Under the pieces are notes generated by a model. It was not told where the DNA came from and searched no databases. It saw only the letters and a list, made by a program, of their open reading frames with translations. A stretch of DNA of 57,961 nucleotides, from positions 1 through 57,961 of the forward strand of contig CAIJZX010000033.1 in assembly GCA_903825245.1 (NCBI GenBank), read 5' to 3'. This DNA is from Candidatus Kerfeldbacteria bacterium (GTDB lineage Bacteria > Patescibacteriota > Patescibacteriia > SBBC01 > CAIJZX01). Positions 18,327 to 28,167 of this stretch are shown in pieces; positions within the stretch are counted from its first letter, which is position 1, and each line of letters starts with the position of its first letter. Position numbers and translations under genes: made by a program.

Positions 18327-19480
18327 ACTCTGCCCTTCGCTTGCAATCGTTCATAGATCGGTTCAAGACGATCGACGATTCGCCGCCAATCATATTGCAG
18401 CGCTTTCTCTCGTCCCGCTTGCCCCATACGCTGGCGAAGATCAGGGTCTTTAGCTAATACAGTAATCGCCTCCGCTAAATGCCGTGGACTACGCGGTGGC
18501 ACGAGGAGCCCTTCGACGCCAGGATTCACGACCCACCGATAGCCATCAATATCCGAAGCGACAACCGGCGTCCCGCAGGCCATAGCTTCGAGCAATACAA
18601 TGCCGAAACTTTCATTGCCGGTAGCTGGTGAACAGTAAATATCAGCGCTCTTGTAGTACCGCGGAATATCTTCGGGCGCGGCGTACCCTTTAAACTCAAC
18701 GCGGTGACGAAGACTCAAAGGAATTTGAGCATCGTAGTATTTCTTCATCCAACTTGTACCGACGACGGTAACGCGGTAATTGGCAATGCGTTTCTCTAAT
18801 TCAGGCAAGGCGGCGAACAGATACTTTGCACCTTTCCGCGGATCCATCCGTCCGACGAAGAGAATATTCAATGCGTCATCGGTACGATCCCACGGTTTCA
18901 CCTCAGGCGAAAAATGGTCGGTATCAATGCCGTTGGGAATTACCGCTACATCAAGGTCAGGATAGTATCGACGGACAATCGCTTCGGCGCTGGGCGAGAC
19001 AGCGATGTGTTGGCCGATTTTTTCCACAGCATCATCAATTACGGTACGAAACAGCCGATAGATAAGATCAGAAAATGCGTGACTATCACGGAACGAGTGA
19101 TGCGTGCCGACTTTCGGTGTCCGCATCACCTTGCTAGCAATGAGCGGTAACCCTGGATCAGTCGGACTTTGAATATGAATGATATCGAACTGCTCGCGCT
19201 CTTCAATTTTTTGAAGCATTCGCCCCAACTTCCATCCCCAGGTCACATGCATAGTCGCACCGTTCATCGTCAATGGAATTTGTACACCATGACGAAGAAC
19301 GCGCAGATCGCGATCGTCATCGCGCTTTCCGCTGCCGATTTTCATCGAGCGATGAATGCCGCCGGTAATAACCGTTACCTCATGACCACGCCGTTGCAGT
19401 TCTTTGCCGATATGCCAAACATGCTCGGTCACGCCACCCAGCACAGGATAATAGGCCTGTGTGACGAGACCAATGCGCAT
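18323..19480 (-). CDS. GT4-family glycosyltransferase
   Basis: AYYPVLGGVTEHVW, NGIDTDHFSP, NESFGIVLLEAMACGTPVVAS. Confidence 0.95.
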   Translation of the reverse strand: MRIGLVTQAYYPVLGGVTEHVWHIGKELQRRGHEVTVITGGIHRSMKIGSGKRDDDRDLRVLRHGVQIPLTMNGATMHVTWGWKLGRMLQKIEEREQFDIIHIQSPTDPGLPLIASKVMRTPKVGTHHSFRDSHAFSDLIYRLFRTVIDDAVEKIGQHIAVSPSAEAIVRRYYPDLDVAVIPNGIDTDHFSPEVKPWDRTDDALNILFVGRMDPRKGAKYLFAALPELEKRIANYRVTVVGTSWMKKYYDAQIPLSLRHRVEFKGYAAPEDIPRYYKSADIYCSPATGNESFGIVLLEAMACGTPVVASDIDGYRWVVNPGVEGLLVPPRSPRHLAEAITVLAKDPDLRQRMGQAGREKALQYDWRRIVDRLEPIYERLQAKGRV

Positions 19481-19492
19481 ATTACTTGGAAG

Positions 19493-20038
19493 TTATTTTA
19501 TCGTGACCGTCTGCTTTGTAGCATCGGTACCCAGCTGTAACTGCAAATTCTTAGCATCAGTCGGGATAAGATACTCAAAGAATCCGCGATCATTCTTTAC
19601 GGTCGTGCTCGCGATCTTTAAATACATCAACGGATATGTCGTTGTACCGTCAGATAACGATACCGATTGAATTTGAGATTGGATTGCTAAGGCATCAGCC
19701 GGCGCGACTGCATCAAAGTACACCACGAGATACGTCTTTCCACTCACCACCGCGCTACCATTAAATGTCGCATATTTTTGCTGGCTGGAAATCGTGATTG
19801 TTTTCGTACCTGCTTTGAGTGTCCCCGTCACCGCCGTATCACCCTTCACCTCAGTCGGTAACGATACATTTTTTGGCGTAACCGTATTCGTTGTGTTCGT
19901 TTGCGTAGTCGTGGTGGTAGTGGTTTTCGAAACCCACGGCCACGAGGCTTTACCCTGTTGTACTACAAACCAATATGCCCCAGCGACAAGCGCTAGGAAA
20001 ACGATGATGAGAACAGTAATGAGGATTGGGCGTCGCAT
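19493..20038 (-). CDS. Hypothetical membrane-anchored protein
   Basis: N-terminal TM, Thr-rich linker. Confidence 0.7.
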   Translation of the reverse strand: MRRPILITVLIIVFLALVAGAYWFVVQQGKASWPWVSKTTTTTTTQTNTTNTVTPKNVSLPTEVKGDTAVTGTLKAGTKTITISSQQKYATFNGSAVVSGKTYLVVYFDAVAPADALAIQSQIQSVSLSDGTTTYPLMYLKIASTTVKNDRGFFEYLIPTDAKNLQLQLGTDATKQTVTIK

Positions 20039-20307
20039 AGGCGTGTTGGTTTAGTTACCCACAGTATAGCAAAAACAAGGAAAAGGTGGTAGCCCACTCG
20101 GATCTTGGGACTAGGCTGTGGAGGCAGTGTTAGGGTTTCTGGAGCTATTTTCTAGGAACAATCTGATGCCCTCTCGGTCGGGAGCCTGTACGCGGATGGT
20201 GGAATAAATAGAAAATTTCGTTTTAGTGTTTTGGCGTATGGGATTGTGCAGAGCATATCGTCTACTCGTTGTTCGTTGATTGTATAAAAATGTTTAGAAA
20301 GTTGCGC

Positions 20308-20766
20308 TCATTTAAATTTCAAAATAATAACGCTTTTAATAATTCCAATAATTAATCCAACTACAGCAGCAATTCCAATAAGTTTTAATAAAAGATTGAA
20401 ACTTTTTAATTTTGTATTATGTATCGCTTTTTTGTTATCACTATTTACATCTACACCCTGAATGATAGTTTTCTTATAATTTTCAAAGAAATCTTCCCAT
20501 AATTTAACTTCATGTTCAGTTACTGTCTGACCTGTTGTGGAAATATCGGCCTGCAAATGAACGGTTGTACCCTTTACACCAACCTTTATATTGCTTTTCC
20601 AACTTAATGGATTGAACGTAATCCTATTTATAATAGCACTACCACGGGTAAAAACTATTTCATTTTCATCCTCACTTTGAAGTTTAAATTTATTCTCTAT
20701 AAAATACTTTTTTGTTTTGAGAATGGTATTATTAGAATTGATTTCAAACTTTATAGAATAATCCAT
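20308..20766 (-). CDS. Hypothetical protein with C-terminal TM (AT-rich)
   Basis: 152-aa ORF in an AT-rich patch beside a tRNA fragment repeat. Confidence 0.6.
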   Translation of the reverse strand: MDYSIKFEINSNNTILKTKKYFIENKFKLQSEDENEIVFTRGSAIINRITFNPLSWKSNIKVGVKGTTVHLQADISTTGQTVTEHEVKLWEDFFENYKKTIIQGVDVNSDNKKAIHNTKLKSFNLLLKLIGIAAVVGLIIGIIKSVIILKFK

Positions 20767-20861
20767 AGTAATATCGCCTAATGTTTATACGCTTTGATAG
20801 CGTCGATTGTGTGTCGGTCACACTAGTATGCGGATCCTCTCGGTCATCAATAATAAGTGTT

Positions 20862-20883
20862 GATGGTAGCGCTACCGGGATTC
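20862..20883 (-). repeat. 22-bp duplication of the tRNA-Glu 3' end
   Basis: GATGGTAGCGCTACCGGGATTC identical to 21029-21050. Confidence 0.85.
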
Positions 20884-21030
20884 CTTCTCCCCCGAGTCGA
20901 ACCGTGGAAGGTTCGCCTCTCCTCCAAAGCCTGCCGCTGTGGCTTCATCCGCTTCGCGGCGCAACAGTCGGCTTCGAATCCAGTCATGCAATCGCCAGGA
21001 CCCTCGACCGTTGGTCGATCGCTCTGGCGA

Positions 21031-21108
21031 TGGTAGCGCTACCGGGATTCGAACCCGGGTTTCCTGGATGAGAACCAGACGTCCTAGACCGGACTAGACG
21101 ATAGCGCC
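21031..21108 (-). tRNA. tRNA-Glu (anticodon CTC), CCA encoded
   Basis: GGCGCTATCGTCTAGTCCGGTCTAGGACGTCTGGTTCTCATCCAGGAAACCCGGGTTCGAATCCCGGTAGCGCTACCA; cloverleaf fits by eye. Confidence 0.92.
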
Positions 21109-21306
21109 ATGGGTGAAAACAGCGGGAGTGTAGCGATAATTAGCATAATTGGCAAGACCAGACAACAAGAGCTGGTCGAGCGACACGAATTCATTTTGGG
21201 TCGCGAGACTCTTCTCAGGCATTTTGCCGTGGCCTTGCGCCATGGCAAAATGAGCAACACCAACTCGGCTCGGATTTCCCGTGCCGGATGGTGCGTACGC
21301 ACACAG

Positions 21307-21591
21307 TTATTTCTTTTCTGTATTCAAGTAAATACCGCCCAACATCGCAACGATTGCGAGTAGGAGATAAAACGTCGGATCGGCAAAAAGTTCTTGGGTT
21401 CCAACCTGATACACAAATCCGTATTGGGTGAAGACTGCTAGAACACCGTTCACTAACGCGAACCAAAAGAAGGCTTTGGCTAACATCGCGTTCGTAAACT
21501 TATTCTGCCAACGATGACTCATCGTGGCAATCACGCCGCCGACGATAACGACAACGACGATCACTTCGATAATTGTTTTTAGTGTTTCCAT
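21307..21591 (-). CDS. Small membrane protein
   Basis: Three hydrophobic segments. Confidence 0.65.
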   Translation of the reverse strand: METLKTIIEVIVVVVIVGGVIATMSHRWQNKFTNAMLAKAFFWFALVNGVLAVFTQYGFVYQVGTQELFADPTFYLLLAIVAMLGGIYLNTEKK

Positions 21592-21761
21592 GCGCTCAAT
21601 TCACCCCCTTTTCTAGCAGAGTCGCCTGCCAGTTTTCGGCAGGAATCCGGCTTCGTCCAACATCATATAGTGCTAGGTTTCGCCGAACAGACTCTGAATA
21701 AATTAATGTGTTTACTGTTGATATCTTTCGCGTGGAGTATACCACCTCCGGATAGCGGTCG

Positions 21762-22784
21762 CTAGAGGAGTTTTCCCACCAAGACCGCCTGTTCTACGAA
21801 ACGATTTGCATAGCCCCATTCGTTGTCATACCAGGCCGCAACTTTCACTAAGTCGCCATCAATAACATTCGTCAACGGCAAGTCAACGATCGCGGAGGCT
21901 GGATTGCCTTTAAAGTCAGTGGAGACCAACTGCTCATCGGAGACAACCAACACTCCTTTCATTGCCGGACTGGCGGCGGCTTTGCGGAAGGCGCTGTTTA
22001 CTTCCTCAATTGTCGTCTTCCGTTTGGTCAGAAACGTAAAATCCGTATACGACACGGTAAGTGTTGGAACCCGAAGTGCATAACCATCAAATTTCCCTTT
22101 GAGTTCAGGCAACACTTCCGCCGTGGAAATTGCCGCACCGGACGTTGTCGGCACGATGTTTTGTGCCGCAGCACGAGCACGTCGAAGATCAGGATGCATC
22201 GGCGGCACCGGGCCGTCGACAAGATTCTGTTCGGCGGTATACGAGTGAATCGTCGTCATCGCCGCTTTTTTGATACCGAATTTTTCTAACATGACTTTGC
22301 TGACCGGCGAGACACAATTCGTTGTGCAGGAAGCATTGGAAATAACATCATCGCCGTGATTTTTTTCAGCATTAACACCAAACAAATACGTTTGCACGTC
22401 TCCACCTTTGGTCGGTGCAGAGACAATCACACGTTTGGCACCGGCAGTCAGGTGCGCTCGCGCCGCTCCGTCTTTCGTTAAGCGACCCGTTGATTCAAGT
22501 ACCACGTCAATTTTCAATTCTTTCCATGGGAGTTCTGCTGGTTCTTTCACCGATACGAATTTAATGCGGCGATCATCAACGAGTAACCAGTTATCTTCTA
22601 CTTTTACCGTTCGATGATACGCGCCGTAAGCCGTGTCGTGGCGCAACAAGTGCGCCATAACTTCCAGAGAACCAAGATCATTCACGGCAACGACTTCCAA
22701 CTCCGGTTTTTCCATAGCAATTTTGAAGGCATGGCGGCCGATGCGACCGAATCCATTAATAGCAACTCGTGTTTTTTTTGGCAT
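21762..22784 (-). CDS. gap: Glyceraldehyde-3-phosphate dehydrogenase
   Basis: VAINGFGRIGRHAFK, SNASCTTNCVSPV, WYDNEWGYANR. Confidence 0.98.
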   Translation of the reverse strand: MPKKTRVAINGFGRIGRHAFKIAMEKPELEVVAVNDLGSLEVMAHLLRHDTAYGAYHRTVKVEDNWLLVDDRRIKFVSVKEPAELPWKELKIDVVLESTGRLTKDGAARAHLTAGAKRVIVSAPTKGGDVQTYLFGVNAEKNHGDDVISNASCTTNCVSPVSKVMLEKFGIKKAAMTTIHSYTAEQNLVDGPVPPMHPDLRRARAAAQNIVPTTSGAAISTAEVLPELKGKFDGYALRVPTLTVSYTDFTFLTKRKTTIEEVNSAFRKAAASPAMKGVLVVSDEQLVSTDFKGNPASAIVDLPLTNVIDGDLVKVAAWYDNEWGYANRFVEQAVLVGKLL

Positions 22785-22794
22785 ATGTTTGTGG

Positions 22795-23583
22795 TTAAAA
22801 AGTTTTAATTATATTGGTGATAAGTGAAGCGAATGTTTCTGGTTTGAGGCTGGCCGTACCAACGAGCGCACCGTGAAATGCATCAACACGCACATACTGG
22901 CTGACATTCTTCTCATCGACACTGCCGCCGTAGAGGGTTCGGTAGCTTTGTTCAACGAGTGGAAATGAATACAGATCAATGAGTGTCTGTTGGATAACTT
23001 GGTGCATCATACATGCTTGCTCGGCACTCGCCGCTTCGCCGGTGCCGATCGCCCATATCGGTTCGTAAGCAATGTAGAGTTTGTTATGACCAGTTGGCGG
23101 TGGCGCGGTTCGCAAGGCGCTCATCACCTGACGGCGCACAACAACTTCATGTCGGCCTTCATTCCGCTCGTGCGCTGTTTCACCAACACAGAGAATTGGC
23201 GTTAATCCATGACCAAGCGCGCTGACCACTTTCCGCGATACCATTTCATCCGTCTCACCGAGCAGTTGGCGGCGCTCGGAATGGCCGATAATAACATATT
23301 CCACACCGACTTCGCGCAAGTTCATCGGCGACACTTCGCCGGTATAGGCGCCACGATCGTCCCAAAAGACATCCTGCGCGCCGAGGAGTAAGTCACTACC
23401 GCGTAATAATTTCTTCATCCCGTCCAAACTGACAAACGATGGGCAAACGACTGCCTGATATCTTCCGCGAACGGTTTTTAATTGCTGCTTCAACTCCGTA
23501 ATACGTTCATGCGACTCCTCAACGCCAAGTTGCATTTTCCAATTGGCGACGACGAGTGGTTGATGGGGTGAGCGACGGGTCAT
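22795..23583 (-). CDS. tpiA: Triosephosphate isomerase
   Basis: VVANWKMQ, IIGHSERRQLLGETDE, YEPIWAIGTG, LYGGSV. Confidence 0.98.
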   Translation of the reverse strand: MTRRSPHQPLVVANWKMQLGVEESHERITELKQQLKTVRGRYQAVVCPSFVSLDGMKKLLRGSDLLLGAQDVFWDDRGAYTGEVSPMNLREVGVEYVIIGHSERRQLLGETDEMVSRKVVSALGHGLTPILCVGETAHERNEGRHEVVVRRQVMSALRTAPPPTGHNKLYIAYEPIWAIGTGEAASAEQACMMHQVIQQTLIDLYSFPLVEQSYRTLYGGSVDEKNVSQYVRVDAFHGALVGTASLKPETFASLITNIIKTF

Positions 23584-23585
23584 AG

Positions 23586-24164
23586 TTAGACGGCGGGTAG
23601 AGTTGTTTCTTCGGTCGTGGTCACGGGCATCGTCGGATTCAGGATTTGTTCCAATCGTTCATCGACATGGAGTTGTTCGTAATCCGGAAGTTGAGAAATA
23701 TCCGTAAGTCCGAGAAAGCGTAGAAAATCATCGGTCACGGTATATGACGTTTGAAACTTATCCTTGTGCGTCTTTGACTCAACCAAACCTTTAATCATCA
23801 GGTTGCGCAATATCAAACTGCAATTCACGCCACGAATCGTATCCAATTGGATTTTTGAAATTGGTCCGCGATACGCAACGATAGTCAGCGTTTCTAAGGC
23901 CGGACGTGTTAACTCCCCCGCTTGCTCTTCTTTCAGGTACTCCGTGACGAGTTTGCTCGCCAATGGGCTGGTGACAAATTGCACGCTCGATGCGTGTTCA
24001 AGTATCTGAATACCACTATCGTCGCGATTGTACTTTTCTTTCAATCCGACGAGTGCCTGCTCGACATCGCCAACCGTCACTCCGGTTTGTTCGGCAAGTT
24101 TTTTTAACGACAACGGCCGCGTGGCAACAAGAAGTAAACTTTCGAGATTACGTGTAAGGCTCAT
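23586..24164 (-). CDS. scpB: Segregation and condensation protein B
   Basis: ESLLLVATRPLSLKKLAEQTGV; ETLTIVAYRGPISKIQLDTIRGVNC. Confidence 0.93.
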   Translation of the reverse strand: MSLTRNLESLLLVATRPLSLKKLAEQTGVTVGDVEQALVGLKEKYNRDDSGIQILEHASSVQFVTSPLASKLVTEYLKEEQAGELTRPALETLTIVAYRGPISKIQLDTIRGVNCSLILRNLMIKGLVESKTHKDKFQTSYTVTDDFLRFLGLTDISQLPDYEQLHVDERLEQILNPTMPVTTTEETTLPAV

Positions 24165-24901
24165 AGTGCAATTTCTGGTTCAGGTTGAGTAAATTCTTCC
24201 GGGACAGCATCGAGCGCCGATACGGTCACGTCTGAGTAAAGTGTTTTTTGAATCACGGTCGCTGTTCGCAACTTGACCATTTCGAGCATCGCTAAGAACG
24301 TCACAATCACATCCGTTTTATTCGATGACATGCGGAGCAGTTCATGGAAACTCGTTTCTCGTTCGGCAAGCAATCGTTGCGTAATTTGCTCGATTTTTTG
24401 GCGAATGTTAATCGTGCGGACGATGACGGTCTGGGGTAACCGAGTAATCGGTTCCAATTCTTTCAGCACCGATCCAAACAGTTCTCGTAAATCATTCGCC
24501 TGCAAACCTTCCGGTGGGTTGAAAATCGGTTCAACCATGGCAAATCCTTCGCGCGGATAGAGAACACGATGATTGTTGAATAGCCGAGCCACGTGTTTCG
24601 AGGCCTCGACGAACGCTTGATACATCTTCAACTGCCGTTCGAGTTCAACACCGGCATCATCCGGATCAGCTTCCGCACCTGGCACCAGCAATCGCGATTT
24701 GATCAGTAACAGCTTTGCCGCGATCACCAAGAAATCCGCCAATTCATCAACCGGCAATTCCTCCATCGCCTGCAATGAAGCGATGTACTGATCGGTCACG
24801 CCAGCCAACGACACCTGACTGATATCCAACTCTTCCTTCTCAATTAGTTGCAGGAGAAGGTCGAGCGGACCGCTAAATGCTGAATCTTTAATGTCGCGCA
24901 T
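24161..24901 (-). CDS. scpA: Segregation and condensation protein A
   Basis: FSGPLDLLLQLIEKEELDISQVSLAGVTDQYI; ADFLVIAAKLLLIKSRLLVP. Confidence 0.95.
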   Translation of the reverse strand: MRDIKDSAFSGPLDLLLQLIEKEELDISQVSLAGVTDQYIASLQAMEELPVDELADFLVIAAKLLLIKSRLLVPGAEADPDDAGVELERQLKMYQAFVEASKHVARLFNNHRVLYPREGFAMVEPIFNPPEGLQANDLRELFGSVLKELEPITRLPQTVIVRTINIRQKIEQITQRLLAERETSFHELLRMSSNKTDVIVTFLAMLEMVKLRTATVIQKTLYSDVTVSALDAVPEEFTQPEPEIAL

Positions 24902-24968
24902 GTATTAATTTTCGAGAATTTCTTAAGTGATGCAAATGAACTTATTGTTCGTAGTTTTTTGATTTACA

Positions 24969-25349
24969 CTATTGCCCAAGTGTCCGTCGCATCGTATCCT
25001 CATCGATACGAGATGCATGATGTGGCTCTACCTTTCGATTATAACGAAACTGGGGTGAATTTTTTTGCCATTGGCAAAATTCTTCACGTGGAATTGCCTT
25101 CTGTAAGCTACCACCGGTTTCATCCTCTTTATTGACTATCACGGACTTTTTTCCAAAAGATTTTATCTTCCAATCAGACTCAACCGCTCCGCTTGATCGA
25201 TGTATAACCGCCTGATCCCCAATGCCATAGAAAATTCCCAATTCAGGTAAATAATCAATTTTTGGTTTACTTTCTAGGTTTCCTTCATTTTCTTCCTTGG
25301 TCGGTATTCCCATTTCTTCTGGTGATGGGCCGATATTCTCAATTGACAT
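24969..25349 (-). CDS. Hypothetical protein
   Basis: 126-aa ORF of plausible composition. Confidence 0.55.
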   Translation of the reverse strand: MSIENIGPSPEEMGIPTKEENEGNLESKPKIDYLPELGIFYGIGDQAVIHRSSGAVESDWKIKSFGKKSVIVNKEDETGGSLQKAIPREEFCQWQKNSPQFRYNRKVEPHHASRIDEDTMRRTLGQ

Positions 25350-25365
25350 AAGAGTAAAAAAATAA

Positions 25366-25833
25366 TTAAGCTTTCTTCCCGATCTTCGCCATCTGTGGCT
25401 GTTCGGCTTTTAAATACGATTTCATTTTGAGGTGGAGCGATTCGGTAAACGACCCGGCGCTCATCAGAACCTTCTCTGCTTTCAGTAGGCTCTTATCTGC
25501 CACTACACCGATTTTGTACATCGACCCGAACGGCAACATGGCGCCCGGTTTCGTTTTAAACTTTGCCGCCATGTCTTTTTCTTTTGCCAATTCGACTTTC
25601 TTTGCTTTTAAGAATTTCTTCAACGCCACCAAATCGAGACGTAAATGTGCTGGTAAAACAACCAGAACATAGTCTTTATCGTACTTCACCAGCAAGGTCT
25701 TGATAATTGTGTTCAATTTCACTTTTGTCGTTTGCGCTAAATCGTAGACCGTAAAGACCGTCTTGTGCGGCACAACATCGTAGATGACTTTATTCTGCGC
25801 GAGATGTTTGGTGAGTTTGGCTGGAATTGGCAT
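25366..25833 (-). CDS. YbaK/EbsC-family protein (aminoacyl-tRNA deacylase-like)
   Basis: TVYDLAQTTKVKLNTIIKTLLVK; GAMLPFGSMYKIGVVAD. Confidence 0.75.
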   Translation of the reverse strand: MPIPAKLTKHLAQNKVIYDVVPHKTVFTVYDLAQTTKVKLNTIIKTLLVKYDKDYVLVVLPAHLRLDLVALKKFLKAKKVELAKEKDMAAKFKTKPGAMLPFGSMYKIGVVADKSLLKAEKVLMSAGSFTESLHLKMKSYLKAEQPQMAKIGKKA

Positions 25834-25850
25834 AATAAGTATGTAATTTG

Positions 25851-26330
25851 TTACGCCTGTTTAACTTCATTCTTTAATGAGGTATGAATTTCTTCTAAGG
25901 TAGCTGATTCAGAGGCACGGACAATAAAACGACCATTTTTTAGTTTCTTTACATCCTTTGATTTTATGATCATATTTAGTTTTTTAGGAGAAAGGCTAAT
26001 ACTCGTAATCTCTTGCATTCCAACCGAAATAACAACATCATCAGCGGGATTTCTATGAAACCACCGTTCTACATCACCACGCCAGTAGAACATTAATAAT
26101 AATAGCCTTGCTAGACCGATGACATACGCATCGTTGGGATACCAACTTTTAGGGAGTGAGCGAAAAAGGTACTCCGTCAGATAATAAAAGGCCACCCAAC
26201 CAAGTGCATACCACAACCATACTTTGCCTTCCCATTTTTTCTTTCCAGAAAATGATAGAGTATTATTTTCACATCGAAGTTGGACCGGTCCGACAAATTG
26301 TTCTGGATATTTTCCCTGCACTGTATTCAT
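25851..26330 (-). CDS. Hypothetical membrane protein
   Basis: TM segments; overlaps next gene start. Confidence 0.6.
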   Translation of the reverse strand: MNTVQGKYPEQFVGPVQLRCENNTLSFSGKKKWEGKVWLWYALGWVAFYYLTEYLFRSLPKSWYPNDAYVIGLARLLLLMFYWRGDVERWFHRNPADDVVISVGMQEITSISLSPKKLNMIIKSKDVKKLKNGRFIVRASESATLEEIHTSLKNEVKQA

Positions 26331-26617
26331 ATTTTTAGTAGTGGTAATTGTTGTTGTTTACCGTAGAGCGAGCGCGTCGTTTTTCGCCCGAGCGGCGTCA
26401 GTTTTACTTCTTCGATGAACCATTTCTTCGGTGTCCGTCGTCCGAAACCAATAAGTAATCCCCGATCAATCAGCCGTTCGAGCGATACCGTTATACTGTC
26501 CGCATTAGGATGTGTTGTACGAGCGTAGAATTTAGTAAAGGGCTGGCGCGGAACGCGCGGTTTCAGATACTGATAGCACTCTTTCAGGATATACTTCTGG
26601 AGTGCCGACAGCGTCAT
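26327..26617 (-). CDS. Hypothetical winged-helix-like protein
   Basis: LSALQKYILKECYQYL...SITVSLERLIDRGLLIGFGR. Confidence 0.5.
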   Translation of the reverse strand: MTLSALQKYILKECYQYLKPRVPRQPFTKFYARTTHPNADSITVSLERLIDRGLLIGFGRRTPKKWFIEEVKLTPLGRKTTRSLYGKQQQLPLLKI

Positions 26618-26627
26618 GATAATGTGT

Positions 26628-28019
26628 TTATTCTTTTTTCACCCGAAGTTGAATGTGTGCGTCGCGCAGCGCATTCGGCGGTAACTCGCTCGGTGCGCCC
26701 ATCATGAGGTCGCGCCCATCGCCGGTTTTCGGAAAGGCGATCACTTCGCGGATGTTCGGTTCGTTGGCTAGAATCATAATGAAGCGATCGATGCCCGGGG
26801 CCATTCCGCCGTGTGGCGGAGCACCGTAACTGAAAGCTCGAAGCATATGACCGAATTTTGCTTCGATTAACTCCGGAGAAAGGCCAAGTATTTGGAAAAT
26901 CTTTTCTTGGAGTTTTGCTTGATGAATGCGAATAGACCCAGAGGATATTTCGTAGCCGTTCAAGACTAAGTCGTAGGATGCCGCACGGACACTTAATGGA
27001 TCTGATTCGAGTTTATCAGTATCATCGGGATGGATCATGCAAAACGGGTGGTGCACAGCTTGAATCGAGCCGTCCGATCCTTTTTCAAACATCGGAAAAT
27101 CTACTACCCAGGCGAAAGCTAGTTCGTTCGGGTCGTTCTTATCTTTGCGCAAATCTGGTTTGTCTGTACCATATTGCTTCAATGCTTCGGCATACGTTAA
27201 ACGTGAAAACGGTGTAGTCGACAATTTCATTTCTGGTACCACTGACGCAACAAGTTCCGTAAATAGTTGCTCGTTCAATTGCAAGACATCCTCTTGCGTT
27301 ACAAATGACATTTCCAAATCGAGTTGGGTGAATTCGGCTTGGCGGTCACCACGCTGGTCTTCATCGCGGAAACAACGAGCAATTTGGAAATACCGTTCTA
27401 TCCCGCCAACCATTAACAGCTGTTTAAATTGTTGCGGGCTTTGCGGTAAGACATAGAATTCACCGGCGTGCAGACGAGAAGGAATAATGAACTCACGTGC
27501 GCCTTCCGGTGTTCCTTTCGTGACATATGGTGTCTCAACTTCGATAAAACCCTGTTTATCTAACCAGCTCCGCATGTAGGCAATTACGTTGTGGCGTAAG
27601 CGAATATTTTTTTGCATTCGCTCGCTCCGCAAATCAAGATAGCGATAGGTCAACCGTCGTTCTTCACTAACATCCTTCGTGTCATCAAGCGGAAATGGCG
27701 GGGTTTGTGCTTCGTTGAGAATTTTCAGTGTTCGGGCTTGGATTTCTACCGTCCCGGTCACCATTTTTTCGTTCACGTTTTTCTTTCCGCGATCAGCCAC
27801 GACACCAGTAATTTCCACCACGAATTCATCGCGAAGCGTCTTGGCTAATTCATAATCCGGGCATTCGCCCGGCACAAATACCACCTGTACCTGTCCGGTA
27901 CGGTCGCGGAGATGAACAAAGATAATCTTACCCATATCACGGCGAACATGAACCCAACCTTGAAGGGTAACCGACTCACCGACCTTACCTACGGTTTCGG
28001 AAGAAAGTGTGCGTGCCAT
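26628..28019 (-). CDS. aspS: Aspartyl-tRNA synthetase, compact (no GAD domain)
   Basis: GWVHVRRDMGKIIFVHLRDRTG; QSPQQFKQLLMVGGIERYFQIARCFRDEDQRGDRQAEFTQLD; GMAPGIDRFIMI; 463 aa. Confidence 0.95.
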   Translation of the reverse strand: MARTLSSETVGKVGESVTLQGWVHVRRDMGKIIFVHLRDRTGQVQVVFVPGECPDYELAKTLRDEFVVEITGVVADRGKKNVNEKMVTGTVEIQARTLKILNEAQTPPFPLDDTKDVSEERRLTYRYLDLRSERMQKNIRLRHNVIAYMRSWLDKQGFIEVETPYVTKGTPEGAREFIIPSRLHAGEFYVLPQSPQQFKQLLMVGGIERYFQIARCFRDEDQRGDRQAEFTQLDLEMSFVTQEDVLQLNEQLFTELVASVVPEMKLSTTPFSRLTYAEALKQYGTDKPDLRKDKNDPNELAFAWVVDFPMFEKGSDGSIQAVHHPFCMIHPDDTDKLESDPLSVRAASYDLVLNGYEISSGSIRIHQAKLQEKIFQILGLSPELIEAKFGHMLRAFSYGAPPHGGMAPGIDRFIMILANEPNIREVIAFPKTGDGRDLMMGAPSELPPNALRDAHIQLRVKKE

Positions 28020-28167
28020 TAAAATAATACTAACCTATGAGGGTTATAGTATACCATTTTTACAATTTCTGACCAACCCAAAGCCGATTGTCTTACCCTA
28101 ACCAAACCCTCACCACATCAAACGTATAAAGGGACTCCAGGACGGATGATTTCGCTCCACAAAACAA

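Noticed and set aside
20941-20990. Possible second tRNA (GGCTTCGAATCC motif)
   Set aside because: No matching acceptor or anticodon arms could be built.
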